A stretch of DNA of 8,920 nucleotides, from contig NATN01000080.1 in assembly GCA_002085355.1 (NCBI GenBank), positions 1 to 8,920 on the forward strand, read 5' to 3'. The stretch is from Candidatus Zhuqueibacterota bacterium 4484_87. GTDB lineage: Bacteria > Zhuqueibacterota > Zhuqueibacteria > Thermofontimicrobiales > Thermofontimicrobiaceae. Every line of letters begins with the position of its first letter. The first letter of the stretch is position 1. A program made the translations under genes and the position numbers. This document shows positions 7,873-8,920 of the stretch, one piece after another. Under the pieces are notes generated by a model. It saw nothing but the letters and a program-made list of their open reading frames with translations, was not told where the DNA came from and searched no databases.

Positions 7873-8724
7873 CGGTCTATCACTTCATTTCCGATCATCG
7901 GGATCAGTTTCCTTTATGGCGATTATGTCAGGTATTATCTGTCAGTCGAAGCGCTTATTATCATTGGTTACAGAGTCGTCCGGGTAAATGGGCACAAGAG
8001 AATGCCGAGTTGCTGAAGGAGATCCGAACTGATACATGCGCAACGTCGGCAGACTTATGGTAGTCCGAGGATCACCCAGGCGCTGCATAAGCGAGGTTAT
8101 TCGTGTAGTCGGGCTCGGGTGGCACGTCTGATGTCAAAGAATGGGATTTATGCGAAAACAAAAAGGAAATTCAAGGTGACAACTCAATCGAAACATACAC
8201 ATCCTGTGTCACCGAATTTGCTCAATCAGGACTTTCATAGTGATCAGCCAAATAAAATTTGGGTCTCTGACATTACTTATATTTGGACTATGGCTGGCTG
8301 GTTATACTTGACGGTGATTTTAGATTTATTTAATCGCCAGGTGGTTGGCTGGTCTATCAGTCGTCGTTTGACAGCCAACACAACGACAATCCCTGCACTA
8401 GTTGATGCTTTTCAACGGCATCATCCGGCAAAAGGATTAATTTTTCATTCGGATCTGGGGGTGCAGTATGCGTGTTATGAGTTCAGAAAAAAGCTTTCGG
8501 AATACAAAATGATACAAAGCATGAGTAGTAAAGGTAATTGCTATGACAATGCCGTGGTTGAAAGCTTTTTCCGCACCCTTAAAACCGAACTGGTGTACTT
8601 TGAAAAATATGTTACCAGAGAACAGGCAAAGCTCAGTATTTTTGAATACATTGAAGTATTCTATAATCGCCAACGGCTGCATTCAGCATTGGGGTATCAA
8701 ATACCAGCTGAATTTGGCCAATAA
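7869..8724 (+). pseudogene. IS3-family transposase OrfB (DDE integrase core), broken by a one-base insertion
   Basis: OrfB would catalyse strand transfer of the element. The first part (TTG at 7869, four bases overlapping orfA) reads VYHFISDHRDQFPLWRLC..LSVSRSAYYHWLQSR, the HTH_21-type region, up to ENAELLKEIRT at 8030, then soon reaches TAG at 8061-8063. If base 8031 (G) is skipped, the frame continues as IHAQRRQTYGSPRITQALHK, exactly the expected IS3 sequence, through to TAA at 8724. The rejoined protein is about 284 residues, normal for the family. The catalytic triad is present: D in WVSDITYI (8269-8271), D in FHSDLGVQY (8452-8454) and E in DNAVVESFFRTLK (8560-8562), with 35 residues between the second D and E. 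HSDLGVQY differs from the usual HSDRGSQY. The insertion may be a true mutation or a sequencing error. The ATG at 8119 is internal and should not be taken as a gene start. Confidence 0.88.
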
Positions 8725-8732
8725 AATAATTA

Positions 8733-8755
8733 GACTAACTTAACTTTTTGTCCAA
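8733..8755 (-). repeat. Right terminal inverted repeat of the IS3-family element
   Basis: The complement begins TTGGACAAAAAGTTAAG and pairs with 7513-7535. It starts 9 bases after the orfB stop, the usual compact arrangement of IS3 elements. Confidence 0.8.
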
Positions 8756-8792
8756 TTTTTTGTTGCAATATCAGCGAAATCGTGGCAGATAA

Positions 8793-8920
8793 TATACAGT
8801 TAAAAAAAAAGCTCGCTGGCACTCGTTGACAGGCAAATGGGTGGAACCGGATATTCGTGATGATGTTGTTTTTTATGTTGAGACCCTTTCGCAAAAGACA
8901 TCCATTTCCAAGCGATGGTT
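8793..8920 (+). CDS. N-terminal fragment resembling another transposase family, cut by window edge
   Basis: The frame reads KKKARWHSLTGKWVEPDIRD, then DVVFYVETLSQKTSISKRW, and runs off the window. The W-H-x-L-T-G-K-W-V-x-P-D-x-R-D pattern is recalled from the N-terminus of a group of IS3-like or rve-type transposases, where it precedes a helix-turn-helix; this is recognition from memory, not a search. No good start codon exists in this frame: TAA lies at 8790-8792, and the only candidates are TTG at 8826 and GTG at 8838, both inside the motif. A GTG at 8782 in the preceding frame (VADNIQLKKK) would join it by a -1 shift at the A9 run 8802-8810. The 5' part may have been altered by the IS3 insertion that ends 27 bases before that GTG. 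Confidence 0.4.

Larger units (their letters stand above)
7513..8755 (+). mobile_element. IS3-family insertion sequence, 1243 bp, with both ends present
   Basis: The ends are imperfect 23-bp inverted repeats. The left begins TCGGACATTCAGTTAAG and the complement of the right begins TTGGACAAAAAGTTAAG. They match at 18 of 23 positions, including an uninterrupted AGTTAAGTTAGT. Between them lie orfA, an A9 slippery run and orfB, the standard IS3 plan and size. A clear 3-5 bp target duplication is not seen: both flanks are AT-only (..TTATT and TTTTTT..), so one cannot be told from chance. The orfB frame is broken, so this copy is probably unable to move by itself. Confidence 0.88.

Noticed and set aside
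8119..8724. A stand-alone 201-residue integrase gene starting at ATG 8119
   Set aside because: The same frame continues upstream to 8032 with clear OrfB sequence (IHAQRRQTYGSPRITQ), so the ATG is internal to a frameshifted orfB.
7478..8800. A gene interrupted by the IS3 element, rebuilt by joining both flanks (for example from ATG 7478 or 7494)
   Set aside because: The joined frames give only short peptides without recognisable features, and the exact target duplication is unknown, so the join cannot be fixed.

Overview
The window looks like an insertion-sequence-rich stretch of a chromosome from the Fibrobacterota-Chlorobi-Bacteroidota (FCB) side of the bacterial tree. The main evidence is the C-terminus of the one large gene, which carries a type IX secretion (T9SS) sorting domain of the 'YPNPFNP' kind. 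That variant is common in Ignavibacteria, Calditrichota, KSB1-like and related lineages. The genus cannot be read from the sequence. DNA composition is moderately AT-rich, more so between genes.

Layout from left to right. (1) Positions 3-659, plus strand: the C-terminal part of a DDE transposase of the IS1634-like branch of the IS4 superfamily, cut by the window edge. (2) Positions 660-1425: about 766 bases with no credible gene. They hold a possible IS end, a perfect two-copy 15-bp tandem repeat, a small hairpin, a periodic 'CTTTGTGTCC-TTTGCGTCC-TTTGTGGTT' repeat, and a perfect 12-bp palindrome next to the stop codon of the large gene. (3) Positions 1426-7362, minus strand: one gene of 1978 codons for an exported, cysteine-rich, multi-repeat surface or secreted protein. 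It has a signal peptide, about eleven DUF11-like beta-sandwich repeats, two CARDB-like domains, an Fn3-like domain and the T9SS sorting domain. It has a good ribosome binding site and appears to be transcribed alone. (4) Positions 7513-8755: a complete IS3-family element of 1243 bp with imperfect 23-bp inverted repeats, orfA, an A9 slippery run for -1 frameshifting, and an orfB broken by an apparent extra base near 8031. (5) Positions 8756-8920: the flank beyond the IS, with the start of another reading frame that resembles the N-terminal region of a different transposase family, cut by the window edge.

No metabolic pathway or defence operon is visible. The window is best described as a large secreted adhesin-like or structural protein gene enclosed by mobile elements. 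Its most interesting content is the internal architecture of that protein. Almost every repeat has one cysteine before its first strand and a pair near its end. Two repeats lack the first cysteine and instead carry an extra one after a 'WGC' motif, and both are followed by a similar next repeat, which suggests an ancient duplication of a two-repeat block.
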